Source: Pengzhenrongella frigida
GTDB lineage: Bacteria > Actinomycetota > Actinomycetes > Actinomycetales > Cellulomonadaceae
Length of the DNA stretch: 64,000 bases
Assembly (NCBI RefSeq): GCF_004168625.1
Contig: NZ_SDWW01000015.1
Location: 1-64,000 of the forward strand
Reading direction: 5' to 3'
The notes under the pieces were generated by a model. That model ran no database searches. It was not told the DNA's origin and saw nothing but the letters and a program-made list of their open reading frames with translations. The position numbers and the translations under genes were made by a program. This document shows, one piece after another, positions 1 to 8,933 of this stretch. Position 1 is the stretch's first letter. Each line of letters starts with the position of its first letter.

Positions 1-2
1 CC

Positions 3-842
3 GAGACCACCTGGCACGCCGCCACCACCGAACTCACCCGCCGCCGCACCGCCCTGCAAACCTTCGGCTTCCCCCTCCCCGACCACGACAGTGAGGGCGG
101 CAACGGCACGGACGGCGACGCTGCTGCTCGTGACTGCGCCGATGGCGCTGCGGGTGCGCCCGGGGCGATGTGTTTCCCGCCCGCGACCTGGGAGGACGGC
201 ACCCCGGTCCCGTTCACCGTGATCGCCGTCGCCCTGTGCGACTGCGAGATCACCCGCATCGTCCTGGACGCCCAGGGGACCCCGGTGAACCTGGGCCGCA
301 CCCAACGCCGCTACACCGGGGCCCTGCGCCGCGCGGTCATCGCCCGCGACCGCCACTGCTCCTGGCCCGGCTGCGCCCTGAACGCCCGCTGGTGCCAGAT
401 CCACCACCTGCTCCACTGGGGCCGCGACCACGGCGAGACGTCCGCCGACAACGGCGTGCTGCTGTGCGACTTCCACCACCACGAAACCCACCGCCGCGAC
501 CTGACCATCACCCGCCACCCCAAGCACACCCCCGGATACACCGGCGACGGCATCGCCCTGGTCAGCTACCAGTTCCGCGACCGGAACGGACACCCGATCG
601 GACGAGAAGCCGCACGCCATGGCGGGCACGACCCTGGGGACGGCGGCCGGGCTGGACCGCCGCCCGGGCTTGCGCCACCCCCGCCACAAGGAGCGGCGCC
701 GCCGCCGACCGGACTGCCTGCCCCGCCGCCGGCGCCGCCGTCAACCAATGAAGCATCGCGATCGGGGTGGGGATCGACTCTCCAGCCACCGGACGAGCTC
801 GACCTGGGCGGTCTTGGTGATGACGACCTCGTCGGCACGTGA
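3..842 (+). CDS. HNH endonuclease, 13E12/DUF222 family (5' end outside window)
   Basis: Reading frame 3 is open from the first bases of the window, so the N-terminal DUF222 part lies upstream and only the last 279 residues are seen. The HNH nuclease core is clear: a CxxxxC pair (first Cys codon 357-359), the HH pair at 403-408, then an Asn-Gly and a terminal FHHHETH near 470-490. A Pro/Ala-rich tail follows. Proteins of this family are multi-copy in actinobacteria and their cellular role is not established; by family they are presumed metal-dependent DNA endonucleases. It ends 146 bp before the convergent helicase gene. A short ACGGAC hexamer run lies in that gap (about 919-939). Confidence 0.88.
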   Translation, partial: ETTWHAATTELTRRRTALQTFGFPLPDHDSEGGNGTDGDAAARDCADGAAGAPGAMCFPPATWEDGTPVPFTVIAVALCDCEITRIVLDAQGTPVNLGRTQRRYTGALRRAVIARDRHCSWPGCALNARWCQIHHLLHWGRDHGETSADNGVLLCDFHHHETHRRDLTITRHPKHTPGYTGDGIALVSYQFRDRNGHPIGREAARHGGHDPGDGGRAGPPPGLAPPPPQGAAPPPTGLPAPPPAPPSTNEASRSGWGSTLQPPDELDLGGLGDDDLVGT

Positions 843-988
843 TGAGCGGTCCGGGTCGCCAACCCCGCGGGCTGACCGACGGCGCTCGCCTGACAAGTGC
901 CGGAGCCGTCCGCGGGTGCACGGACACGGACACGGACACGGGACCGTTCACGGTTCGCCCCAGGGCTCCTCGGCGGTTGGAGGTGGCG

Positions 989-3550
989 TCAGGTTCCGGC
1001 TGGGGCGTGGGCCAGTACCGCGTCGAGCAGGCGGATTGCCGCCGCCTTTTCGAGCGGGTTGTTGGCGTTGCCGCACTTCGGCGATTGCACGCAGGCGGGG
1101 CAACCGGACGCGCACCGGCACGTGGCGATCGCCTCGCGGGTCGCCCGCAACCAGGTCGCACCCAGCCGGAAGCCGCGTTCGGCGAAGCCGGCACCGCCGG
1201 GGTATCCGTCATAGACGAAGACCGTGGCCTGCTCGGTGTCGACGTGCAGGGCGGTCGATACACCGCCGAGGTCCCAGCGGTCGCAGGTCGCGAGGAGGGG
1301 GAGGAGCCCGATCGACGCGTGCTCCGCCGCGTGCAGGGCCCCGGGAGCGACCTCAGCGGTGATTCCCGCCTCCGTCAGGACGGATGCCGGTGCGGTCCAC
1401 CAGACCGCGGTGGTCGTCAGAGTCCGGGCGGGCAGGTCGAGGGTCTCGGTGCCCAGCACCCGCATCTCGGGGATCTTCTTGCGCTGGAAGCTCATGACCT
1501 GTGTTGTGACGTCGACCTGGCCGAATCCCCAGGTCACCGGCCCCCAGTCTCGTTCCTCGGTGGTGGCGCGGATCTCTATGGAAGTCATCCACCGCGCCCA
1601 GGTTCCGAAGTCGACGGTGCGCTGCCCGACGAGCGCGACGCTGTCGGCCAAGTTGAGCTCGTTCACGACAAACGTGGTGCCCTGGTGCACGTAGACGGCG
1701 CCCGGATGAACAGTCGCGTCCGCCGCCGCCGCATCGACGGTGCCGAGCATCCGCCCGGTCGACTCCTCGACGACGCGCACCGGGTCGCCGCCGGTCCCGC
1801 GGAGGTTGGTGAGCCGGGCCGCGCTTTCGTGGTGGGTCCAGTACCAACCCGAGGGGCGCCGCCGCAGAGCCCCCCGTTCGACCAGCACGTCGAGCAGCGC
1901 GCGGGTGTCGGCGCCGAAGAGCGCGAGCTCCTCCGCCCGCAGCGGGAGCTCGGCCGCGGCCGCGCAGAGGTGCGGGGCGAGCACGTACGGGTTCGCTGGG
2001 TCGAAGACGGTGGCCTCGACCGGTGTCGCGAAGATCGCCTCCGGGTGGTGCACGAGGAACGTGTCGAGCGGGTCCTCCCGCGCGACCAGCGCGACGAGAC
2101 CGTCGGCACCCGCCCGGCCCGCTCGCCCCGCCTGCTGCCAGAGGGACACCCGGGTGCCGGGCCAGCCCGCGATGAGGACGACGTCGAGCCCCGAGATGTC
2201 GACCCCGAGCTCGAGGGCATTGGTGGTCGCGAGCGCGCGCAGCGTGCCGTTGCGGATCGACGCCTCGAGGGCCCGTCGCTCCTCGGGCAGGTAGCCACCG
2301 CGGTACGCGGCCACCTGGCCGGCGAGCCGGCGATCGACGGCGATCAGGTGCCGTTGGGTGACGGTCGCGACCGACTCGGCCGCGCGTCGGGACCGGGTGA
2401 ACGCGAGGGTGCGCGCCCCCGCGACCGTGAGGTCGGCGAGCAGCTCGGCGATCTCCGCGGTGGCCGACCGGCGGGGGCGCTCCGGGTCGTCCTCGACCGC
2501 GCTCCAGGGCGATGCATCGGCGCCGGCCCCGGTGCCGGTGCCGGTGCCGCGGCGGGGACCGACCGGGCCGGGGTCGGCGCCGCCGACGGTCGCCCACGGG
2601 TCGGCGCCGCCGACGTCGGTCGCCCACGGGTCGATCTCGAGCGGAGCGCTGGACCACGGCGCGGCCGCGCCGGGCAGCTCGGGCGGCTGCCACAGGGCGA
2701 AGGTCTTGCGCCCGGCGGGCGACGCGTCGGCGGTCACCGCGACGACGTCGTCCGCGTCGACCCCCAGCAGGCGTGCCGCGCTGGCGGCCGGGTCAGACGT
2801 GGTGGCCGAGGCGAGCACGAACGTCGGTCCCGGTCCGGTGCCGTAGTACTCCGCCAGTCGGCGCAGTCGGCGCAGCACCAGGGCCACGTGGGCGCCGAAG
2901 ACGCCGCGGAACGCATGGCATTCGTCGACGACGACGTAGCGCAACGACGCCAGCAGCCGGGCCCAGCGGCGATGGCCCGGCAGCAGGGCGAAGTGCAGGA
3001 AGTCGGGATTGGTGAGCACGACGTCGGCGTAGTCCTGGACCCAGCGACGCTCCGAGACTGCCGTGTCCCCGTCGCAGGTCGCCACCCGCAGATCCCGGGA
3101 GTGCGCCGCGGTGAGCAGGCGGTCGAGCGCGACGAGCTGGTCGGCTGCCAGCGCCTTGGTGGGGCAGAGGTACAGCACCGAACCCCGCCGCTGCACCGAT
3201 TCGATCCGGCCGGGGTCGAGGATCCCGGCGCCGATGTCCGCCCGCACGGCGGTCAGGGCCGGGAGCCAGAACGCGAGGGACTTGCCCGATCCCGTGGACG
3301 TGGCGATCACCGTGTGTCGGCCCGACCAGGCGGCGTCGGCCGCCTCGGCCTGGTGCCGCCACGGACGCTCGACCCCCAGCGCGCGGTACCCGGCGACGAT
3401 CGAGCGGTCGGCCCAGGCGGGCCAGTCGACCTGCTCGCCGGCTCGCGCCGGGATGTGCTCGACATGGGTGAGCCGGTCGGCCCGGCGTCCGCCCGCGCGC
3501 AGCACGTCGAGCAGCGCGTCCGTGTCACTCACCGGCTGACCACGCCACAT
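989..3550 (-). CDS. DEAD/DEAH-box helicase with C-terminal DUF1998 (MrfA/YprA-like)
   Basis: Superfamily 2 helicase of about 853 residues. Walker A (TSTGSGKS) is at residues 84-91 and the DECH box at 209-212. A second RecA-like lobe carries the QAGRAGR motif. The C-terminal DUF1998 region ends in a four-cysteine cluster (CRCASGCPAC...C), as in B. subtilis MrfA, which acts in repair of mitomycin C damage; that role is transferred by family only. A Gly/Pro/Ala-rich linker between the lobes is encoded by a 28-30 bp direct repeat (about 2573-2630) and a GTGCCG run, so this stretch is probably slippage-prone. Start is uncertain: ATG 3550 is used here and GTG 3532 is as likely; the frame stays open to 3631. 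It is divergent from the STAS gene. Confidence 0.9.
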   Translation of the reverse strand: MWRGQPVSDTDALLDVLRAGGRRADRLTHVEHIPARAGEQVDWPAWADRSIVAGYRALGVERPWRHQAEAADAAWSGRHTVIATSTGSGKSLAFWLPALTAVRADIGAGILDPGRIESVQRRGSVLYLCPTKALAADQLVALDRLLTAAHSRDLRVATCDGDTAVSERRWVQDYADVVLTNPDFLHFALLPGHRRWARLLASLRYVVVDECHAFRGVFGAHVALVLRRLRRLAEYYGTGPGPTFVLASATTSDPAASAARLLGVDADDVVAVTADASPAGRKTFALWQPPELPGAAAPWSSAPLEIDPWATDVGGADPWATVGGADPGPVGPRRGTGTGTGAGADASPWSAVEDDPERPRRSATAEIAELLADLTVAGARTLAFTRSRRAAESVATVTQRHLIAVDRRLAGQVAAYRGGYLPEERRALEASIRNGTLRALATTNALELGVDISGLDVVLIAGWPGTRVSLWQQAGRAGRAGADGLVALVAREDPLDTFLVHHPEAIFATPVEATVFDPANPYVLAPHLCAAAAELPLRAEELALFGADTRALLDVLVERGALRRRPSGWYWTHHESAARLTNLRGTGGDPVRVVEESTGRMLGTVDAAAADATVHPGAVYVHQGTTFVVNELNLADSVALVGQRTVDFGTWARWMTSIEIRATTEERDWGPVTWGFGQVDVTTQVMSFQRKKIPEMRVLGTETLDLPARTLTTTAVWWTAPASVLTEAGITAEVAPGALHAAEHASIGLLPLLATCDRWDLGGVSTALHVDTEQATVFVYDGYPGGAGFAERGFRLGATWLRATREAIATCRCASGCPACVQSPKCGNANNPLEKAAAIRLLDAVLAHAPAGT

Positions 3551-3642
3551 TCTCCCATCGCATGTGCGCAGGCGAGTTGCCCGATGCGGGTTCGCGGGCC
3601 TCCGTTTGGTTGAATGTGTCGCAGCATCCAAGGGGGTGAGTC

Positions 3643-3978
3643 ATGGAACTCTCAGTCACAAGCCGCGAACGCGGTGACTTCACCGTCGTGGAGGTCTCGG
3701 GCGAGGTCGACGTGTACACAGCGGCCGTGCTTCGCGAGAAGCTGGCGGACCTGATCGACGCCGAGCACACCGACATTATCGTCGACCTGACCGGAGTGGG
3801 TTTTCTCGACTCCACCGGGCTCGGCGTGCTCGTGGGTGCGCTCAAGAAGATCCGGGGTTTCGGTGGCCGGCTGCAGTTGGTCATCGACCAGGAGAAGGTC
3901 TTGAAGGTCTTCCGGATCACCGCGCTCACTCAGGTGTTCACCATCCACCCCGCGATCGAGGATGCGCTCGCTGGTTGA
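3643..3978 (+). CDS. STAS-domain anti-sigma factor antagonist (RsbV/SpoIIAA-like)
   Basis: Compact 111-residue protein consisting of one STAS domain. The conserved loop has Asp56-Ser57-Thr58; the Ser is the residue phosphorylated by the cognate anti-sigma kinase in this family. Unphosphorylated, such proteins bind an RsbW-type kinase and free its sigma factor. The start is fixed by a strong ribosome site (AAGGGGGTGAG) 4 nt before ATG. It stands alone with no kinase or sigma gene next to it; an RsbW-like protein is encoded far away at 50619-51107, and whether they pair cannot be told from sequence. Confidence 0.92.
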   Translation: MELSVTSRERGDFTVVEVSGEVDVYTAAVLREKLADLIDAEHTDIIVDLTGVGFLDSTGLGVLVGALKKIRGFGGRLQLVIDQEKVLKVFRITALTQVFTIHPAIEDALAG

Positions 3979-4108
3979 CCGGCCCGGCGGCAATAGTGAC
4001 GGTTTGCCGGATTGCCCTGACTAGACTTCGCCTCGACCGCACGGCAATGACGCCGCGTGGCCCCGGGGCCAGGAACGACACAGGCCACGCAGTCGTCAAG
4101 GAGGACGG

Positions 4109-6415
4109 ATGCTCACGCTCGGTTCCACGAGCCTCACCATCGTCAGCATCGTTGCCGCCATCGCCGTCGCCTGTCTGTTCTTCGCGATCGTGCTCCGCCG
4201 TCAGGTGCTCGCGGCCGACGAGGGCACCCAGAAGATGCAAGACATCGCCGCAGCGATCCAGGAGGGTGCGGCGGCGTACCTGAACCGACAGTTCCGCACG
4301 CTCGCCCTGTTCGCCGTGATCGTGTTCGCCCTGCTGTTCCTCCTGCCCGGAGACGCCGGGATCCGGATCGGTCGATCGATGTTCTTCCTGCTCGGGGCCG
4401 GTGCCTCGGCCGCGATCGGCTACCTGGGCATGTGGCTCGCGACCCGGGCCAACGTGCGCGTCGCTGCGGTCGCCTCGCTGCCCGGCGGGCGCGCCGAGGG
4501 TGCCCAGATCGCGTTCCGGACCGGCGGGGTCGTCGGCATGTGCGTCGTCGGCTTCGGCCTGGCCGGGGCCGCGTCCGTCGTGCTCCTCTACAAGGGCGAC
4601 GCCCCCGCGGTGCTCGAGGGCTTCGGCTTCGGCGCGGCGCTGCTGGCGATGTTCATGCGGGTCGGCGGCGGCATCTTCACCAAGGCGGCCGACGTCGGCG
4701 CCGACCTCGTCGGAAAGGTCGAGCAGGGCATCCCGGAGGACGACCCGCGCAACGCTGCGACGATCGCCGACAACGTGGGCGACAACGTCGGCGACTGCGC
4801 CGGCATGGCCGCGGACCTGTTCGAGTCGTATGCCGTGACGCTCGTCGCCGCGCTGATCCTGGGCAAGGCCGCGTTCGGCGAGCAGGGCCTCGTCTTCCCG
4901 CTGATCGTGCCGGCCATCGGCGCGCTCACCGCCGTGCTCGGCGTCCTGATCACCCGCGTCCGGGGCCAGGAGAGCGGCCTCGCGGCCATCAACCGCGGGT
5001 TCTACATCTCGGCCGCGGTCGCCGCCGTGCTCTCGGGGATCGCCGCATTCGTCTACCTGCCGTCCACCATGGCCGACCTGCCCGGCATCGGGGCCGCGCT
5101 CGCCGAGAACACCGCCGACCCCCGCCTGATCTCCACCGGCGCGGTCATCATCGGGATCGTGCTCGCGGGGATCATCCTCAAGCTCACCGGCTACTTCACC
5201 GGCACCACCTCGAAGCCCACGCTGCACGTCGCCCGGACCTCGCTCACGGGCGCGGCGACCGTCGTGCTGTCCGGGATGGGCGTCGGCTTCGAGTCGACCG
5301 CGTACACCGCGGGCATCATCGCCGCGGCGATCTGTGCGGCGTTCCTGCTCTCGGGCGGCTCGGTCGTGCTCGCGCTGTTCCTCATCGCCCTGGCCGGGTG
5401 CGGCCTGCTGACGACCGTCGGGGTGATCGTCGCGATGGACACCTTCGGGCCGGTCAGCGACAACGCCCAGGGCATCGCCGAGATGTCGGGCGACGTCACG
5501 CCCGAGGGCGCGAAGGTCCTCACCGACCTCGACGCCGTCGGCAACACGACCAAGGCCGTGACCAAGGGCATCGCGATCTCGACCGCCGTGCTCGCCGCCA
5601 CCGCGTTGTTCGGCTCCTACGCCGACACCGTCACGACGTCCCTGGCCGAGCTCGGGAGCGAGGCCGAGGTCGGTGGGATCCCCGCCGCGATGCTCGCGTA
5701 CGACATCATCTCGCCCATCACCCTGGTCGGGGTGATCCTGGGCGGCGCGACCGTGTTCCTGTTCTCGGGGCTGCTGATCGACGCGGTCACCCGGGCCGCC
5801 GGCGCGATCGTGTTCGAGGTGCGCCGTCAGTTCCGCGACAACCCCGGGATCATGACCGGTGAGGTCCGGCCCGAGTACGGCAAGGTCGTCGACATCTGCA
5901 CGCGTGACTCGCTCCGTGAGCTCGCCACCCCGGGTCTGCTCGCCGCCTCCGCGCCCATCGCCGTCGGCTTCGGGCTCGGCGTGGGCCCGCTCGCCGGGTT
6001 CCTCGCGGGGGCGATCGCGACCGGCGTGCTCATGGCGGTGTTCCTGGCGAACTCCGGCGGATCGTGGGACAACGCCAAGAAGATCGTCGAGGACGGCCAC
6101 TACGGCGGCAAGAACTCGCCGGCGCACGAAGCCGTCGTCATCGGCGACACCGTCGGTGACCCGTTCAAGGACACGGCCGGGCCGGCGATCAACCCGCTCA
6201 TCAAGGTGATGAACCTGGTCTCGTTGCTCATCGCGCCCGCGATCGTCGCGGTGACCGTCGGGGAGAACGCGAGCACGCCGGTGCGGCTCGGGATCGCCGT
6301 CGTGGCCGCCGCCGTCGCCTTCGGTGCGGTGATCGCGTCCCGGCTGCGGGCGGCCAGGTTGGGTGCCGAGGTCGAGTCGCACGCTGTCGCCGCGAACACC
6401 CCCCAGCCCGGCTGA
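4109..6415 (+). CDS. hppA: Membrane-bound proton-translocating pyrophosphatase
   Basis: Polytopic protein of 768 residues, the usual length, that couples PPi hydrolysis to proton export. The PPi-binding DVGADLVGKVE signature lies at residues 195-205 and the acidic DNVGDNVGD motif at 221-229; a second acidic motif (GDTVGDPFKD) is near the C-terminus. Lys482 in GNTTKA marks the K+-independent H+-pumping subclass, since K+-dependent enzymes have Ala there. Start ATG has AAGGAGG 6 nt upstream. A TAGACT box near 4022 could be its -10. The EEP gene follows after 37 bp and may be co-transcribed. Confidence 0.97.
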   Translation: MLTLGSTSLTIVSIVAAIAVACLFFAIVLRRQVLAADEGTQKMQDIAAAIQEGAAAYLNRQFRTLALFAVIVFALLFLLPGDAGIRIGRSMFFLLGAGASAAIGYLGMWLATRANVRVAAVASLPGGRAEGAQIAFRTGGVVGMCVVGFGLAGAASVVLLYKGDAPAVLEGFGFGAALLAMFMRVGGGIFTKAADVGADLVGKVEQGIPEDDPRNAATIADNVGDNVGDCAGMAADLFESYAVTLVAALILGKAAFGEQGLVFPLIVPAIGALTAVLGVLITRVRGQESGLAAINRGFYISAAVAAVLSGIAAFVYLPSTMADLPGIGAALAENTADPRLISTGAVIIGIVLAGIILKLTGYFTGTTSKPTLHVARTSLTGAATVVLSGMGVGFESTAYTAGIIAAAICAAFLLSGGSVVLALFLIALAGCGLLTTVGVIVAMDTFGPVSDNAQGIAEMSGDVTPEGAKVLTDLDAVGNTTKAVTKGIAISTAVLAATALFGSYADTVTTSLAELGSEAEVGGIPAAMLAYDIISPITLVGVILGGATVFLFSGLLIDAVTRAAGAIVFEVRRQFRDNPGIMTGEVRPEYGKVVDICTRDSLRELATPGLLAASAPIAVGFGLGVGPLAGFLAGAIATGVLMAVFLANSGGSWDNAKKIVEDGHYGGKNSPAHEAVVIGDTVGDPFKDTAGPAINPLIKVMNLVSLLIAPAIVAVTVGENASTPVRLGIAVVAAAVAFGAVIASRLRAARLGAEVESHAVAANTPQPG

Positions 6416-6452
6416 CGTGGTGCCGGCAACCATCCGGCGGTGAGGTGGGGCG

Positions 6453-7106
6453 ATGGGCCGGCTGCGCGTGATGACGTACAACATCAAGGGGTGCAAGCTC
6501 GACCAGGCGGCGCTCGTCGAGGTCATCAGGGCCGCGGCGCCCGACGTCCTGGGCATCCAGGAGCCGCCCCGCGGTCCGTTCGGGCGGCGTCGGCTGCGGC
6601 GCCTCGCTGCCGACTGCGGCCTGCAGGTCGCGGTCGGCGGGCACGGCGCACGCACGACGGCGCTGCTCGTCGCCCCGGGAGTCGACGTCACCGCGGCGCG
6701 CGCGTACCGCCTGCCGTGGCACCTGGGCCGCACGCGACGGGGGTACTCGGTCGCCCGCGTCGACGGGGTCCTGGTCGTCGTGGTGCATCTGGCCCTGGCG
6801 AGCGCCGAACGCCTCGATCACGTCGACCGGATCCTCGGCGGGCCGGCGTCGGCACCCGGGCCGCGCGTCGTCGTCGGCGACGTGAACGAGGTGCCCGGCG
6901 GCCCCACCTGGCTCCGGCTGACCCGGGAGCTGCGCGACGCCGTGGATCCACCACGGCCGACGTTCTCGGCGCTGCGGCCGCGCCGTCGCCTGGACGCCGT
7001 ACTGATCAGCCCCGCGGTGGGCGTGACCGGCTCGAGCGTGCCCGACGACGCCGCGACCCGCCGGGCGAGCGACCACCTCCCGATCGTCGTCGACCTCACG
7101 ACGTAG
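6453..7106 (+). CDS. Endonuclease/exonuclease/phosphatase (EEP) family hydrolase
   Basis: 217 residues, the size of a minimal EEP (DNase I-like) domain. Family motifs are in order: TYNIKG at the N-terminus, IQE near residue 36, GDVNEVPGGPTW (catalytic Asp/Asn) about residue 147, and the final SDHLP with the catalytic His. There is no signal peptide, so it is likely cytoplasmic. Substrate cannot be told; family members cut DNA, RNA, phospholipids or phosphoinositides. A GAGGTGGGG ribosome site precedes ATG. A second, unrelated EEP gene lies at 51082-51882. The stop is followed by a 15-bp tandem repeat. Confidence 0.85.
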   Translation: MGRLRVMTYNIKGCKLDQAALVEVIRAAAPDVLGIQEPPRGPFGRRRLRRLAADCGLQVAVGGHGARTTALLVAPGVDVTAARAYRLPWHLGRTRRGYSVARVDGVLVVVVHLALASAERLDHVDRILGGPASAPGPRVVVGDVNEVPGGPTWLRLTRELRDAVDPPRPTFSALRPRRRLDAVLISPAVGVTGSSVPDDAATRRASDHLPIVVDLTT

Positions 7107-7115
7107 GTCACCGGT

Positions 7116-7167
7116 CGACGTCGCGCGGTACGACGTCGCGCGGTACGACGTCGCGCGGTACGACGTC
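7116..7167. repeat. 15-bp tandem repeat, about 3.4 copies
   Basis: Unit CGACGTCGCGCGGTA, three perfect copies at 7116-7130, 7131-7145 and 7146-7160 plus a partial fourth. It begins 9 bp after the EEP stop codon and lies before the methyltransferase. No inverted symmetry that would make it a terminator. Confidence 0.9.
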
Positions 7168-7240
7168 CCGGCGTCACGTCCCGCGGAGTCGGTGTCCCGC
7201 GGTGTCGACGGCATCCACTGCCGGCGCGGGAGAATGGCGC

Positions 7241-8839
7241 GTGACCACGAATGACGCAGTGCCCCGGGCAGCGACCCACCCGTCGACCGACGCTCCGCGG
7301 ACCGAACCGGCCCTGCTCGACGCGTTGCGCGCCGACCTCACCGGTGCCGGGTACACCGTGCCCGCCGTCGAAGACCTGCTCGGCCCGCTCGCGTCCGCGG
7401 CGCTGCACCGCGAGGAGCCGCTGCCGGCGCTGCGTGCCACCGCCCGGGTGATGGCCGGCCGTGACGCGCGGCTCGCCGCCCTGGTCCGGCTTTTCGTGCT
7501 CGGAGCCGAGGTCCCGCGGGAGGCGGTCGAGCAGGCATTCGCCCGGTCGGGGGTCGACGGCGCCGTGCGCCTCGGGCTGGTCGAGGCGGCGGGATCGCAA
7601 GGCAATGACGTCGTCCGCGCGGTCGTCGACCTGCGCCCCTACGAGGCCGCGGATGCCGCGGGGACCGTCGACTGGTGGCTCGCGTCCGACCTCGGCGAGC
7701 TCGCGACCGGTCGGGCCTTGCGCACCGACCACGTCCTCGGCGTCGGCGGGGCCTCGACCACGCTCGCACAGGTGACGGTCCGCGACCGGCGCGACCGGGT
7801 CCTCGACCTGGGTACCGGCTGCGGCATCCAGGCGCTGCACGCGTCCCGGCACTCCCGCGCGGTGACGGGCACCGACATCTCGGCCCGCGCGCTCGCGTTC
7901 GCCCGGTTCAACGCGGCCCTGGCCGGCGTGGGGCCGGATCGGCTCGAGCTGCGCGCGGGCTCGATGCTCGAGCCGGTCGCCGGCGAGCGGTTCGACCTGG
8001 TCGTGTCGAACCCGCCGTTCGTGATCACCCCGCGAGCGGCCGGCGTCCCCGAGTACGACTACCGCGACGGCGGGCGCGCGGGTGACGCGATCGTGCGGGA
8101 GCTCGTGACCGGGGTCGGTGCCGTGCTCGAACCCGGCGGCGTCGCCCAGCTGCTCGGCAACTGGGAGGTCCGCAGCGGTGAGGCGTGGCACGAGCGGGTC
8201 GGGGAGTGGCTCGACGCCGCGGGCCTGGACGGCTGGGTCATCCAGCGCGAGCTCCAGGACCCCGCCGAGTACGCCGAGACCTGGATCCGCGACGGTGGCT
8301 CGACCCCCGATCGCGACCGTGCCGCGTGGGCCGCGCAGTACGCGGCCTGGCTCGACGACTTCGCCTCGCGCGACGTCGCCGGGATCGGTTTCGGCATCAT
8401 CACCCTGCGGCGCCCGCTCGCCGGTCCGCCGACGCTGCGTCGGCTCGAGGAGCAGACCGGCGCCCTGCACCAACCCCTCGGCGCGCACCTGGCGGCGAAC
8501 CTGGCCGCGCACGACTGGCTCGAGTCGACCGACGACGCCGCGCTCGCCGCCGCGCACCTGACCGTGGCCGGCGACGTCACCGAGGAGCGCTACTTCACCC
8601 CCGGCAGCGCCGACCCGAGCGTCGTCCTCGTGCGCCAGGGCGGCGGGCTCGGCCGCGCGGTCCAGGCCGGCACCGCGCTCGCGGGCTTCGTGGGCGCGTG
8701 CGACGGCGAGCTCGCCGTCGGGCAGCTCGTGGGCGGGATCGCCGCGCTGCTCGGGGTCGCGGCCGACGACGTCGCGGCGGACGTCCTGCCCTCGCTCCGC
8801 GGCCTGGTGCGCGACGGGCTGCTGCTGGTCACCCCGTGA
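7241..8839 (+). CDS. SAM-dependent methyltransferase, HemK/PrmC-like
   Basis: 532 residues. The central Rossmann methyltransferase domain has motif I DLGTGCG at residues 189-195 and the NPPF catalytic motif at 257-260. NPP(Y/F) is the signature of N-methyltransferases acting on Gln, Asn or adenine. The N-terminal ~150 and C-terminal ~150 residues are winged-helix-like or unassigned, an arrangement seen in actinobacterial proteins annotated only as class I or HemK-like methyltransferases. It is longer than true PrmC (about 280 residues) and is not next to prfA. GTG start has GGGAGA about 6 nt upstream; the frame is open further upstream but that part is low-complexity and overlaps the EEP gene. 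Confidence 0.87.
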   Translation: MTTNDAVPRAATHPSTDAPRTEPALLDALRADLTGAGYTVPAVEDLLGPLASAALHREEPLPALRATARVMAGRDARLAALVRLFVLGAEVPREAVEQAFARSGVDGAVRLGLVEAAGSQGNDVVRAVVDLRPYEAADAAGTVDWWLASDLGELATGRALRTDHVLGVGGASTTLAQVTVRDRRDRVLDLGTGCGIQALHASRHSRAVTGTDISARALAFARFNAALAGVGPDRLELRAGSMLEPVAGERFDLVVSNPPFVITPRAAGVPEYDYRDGGRAGDAIVRELVTGVGAVLEPGGVAQLLGNWEVRSGEAWHERVGEWLDAAGLDGWVIQRELQDPAEYAETWIRDGGSTPDRDRAAWAAQYAAWLDDFASRDVAGIGFGIITLRRPLAGPPTLRRLEEQTGALHQPLGAHLAANLAAHDWLESTDDAALAAAHLTVAGDVTEERYFTPGSADPSVVLVRQGGGLGRAVQAGTALAGFVGACDGELAVGQLVGGIAALLGVAADDVAADVLPSLRGLVRDGLLLVTP

Positions 8840-8841
8840 TT

Positions 8842-8858
8842 CACAGGTAGTACATGGG
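8842..8858 (+). promoter_or_regulatory. Candidate response-regulator direct repeat upstream of efflux operon
   Basis: CACAGG-N5-CATGGG, an 11-bp-period direct repeat about 76 bp before the adaptor start. It resembles the perfect CACAGG-N5-CACAGG upstream of the OmpR-type regulator gene (18694-18710, reverse strand). OmpR-family regulators typically bind such 10-11 bp direct repeats. The second half-site matches at 4 of 6 positions, so this is a weaker case. Confidence 0.35.
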
Positions 8859-8933
8859 TTGGTGCTGGGGAGAGCCCAGGACCCGTTCCTATCGTCTGTG
8901 GCGTCCAGGTAGGCGCACGTCGTCAGGGAGACC

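Noticed and set aside
839-3613. Very long plus-strand frame opposite the helicase
   Set aside because: Arg/Gly-rich shadow of a gene with clear helicase motifs on the other strand.
6440-7240. N-terminal extension of the methyltransferase into the EEP gene
   Set aside because: The extension is low-complexity, covers another gene and a tandem repeat, while GTG 7241 has a good ribosome site.
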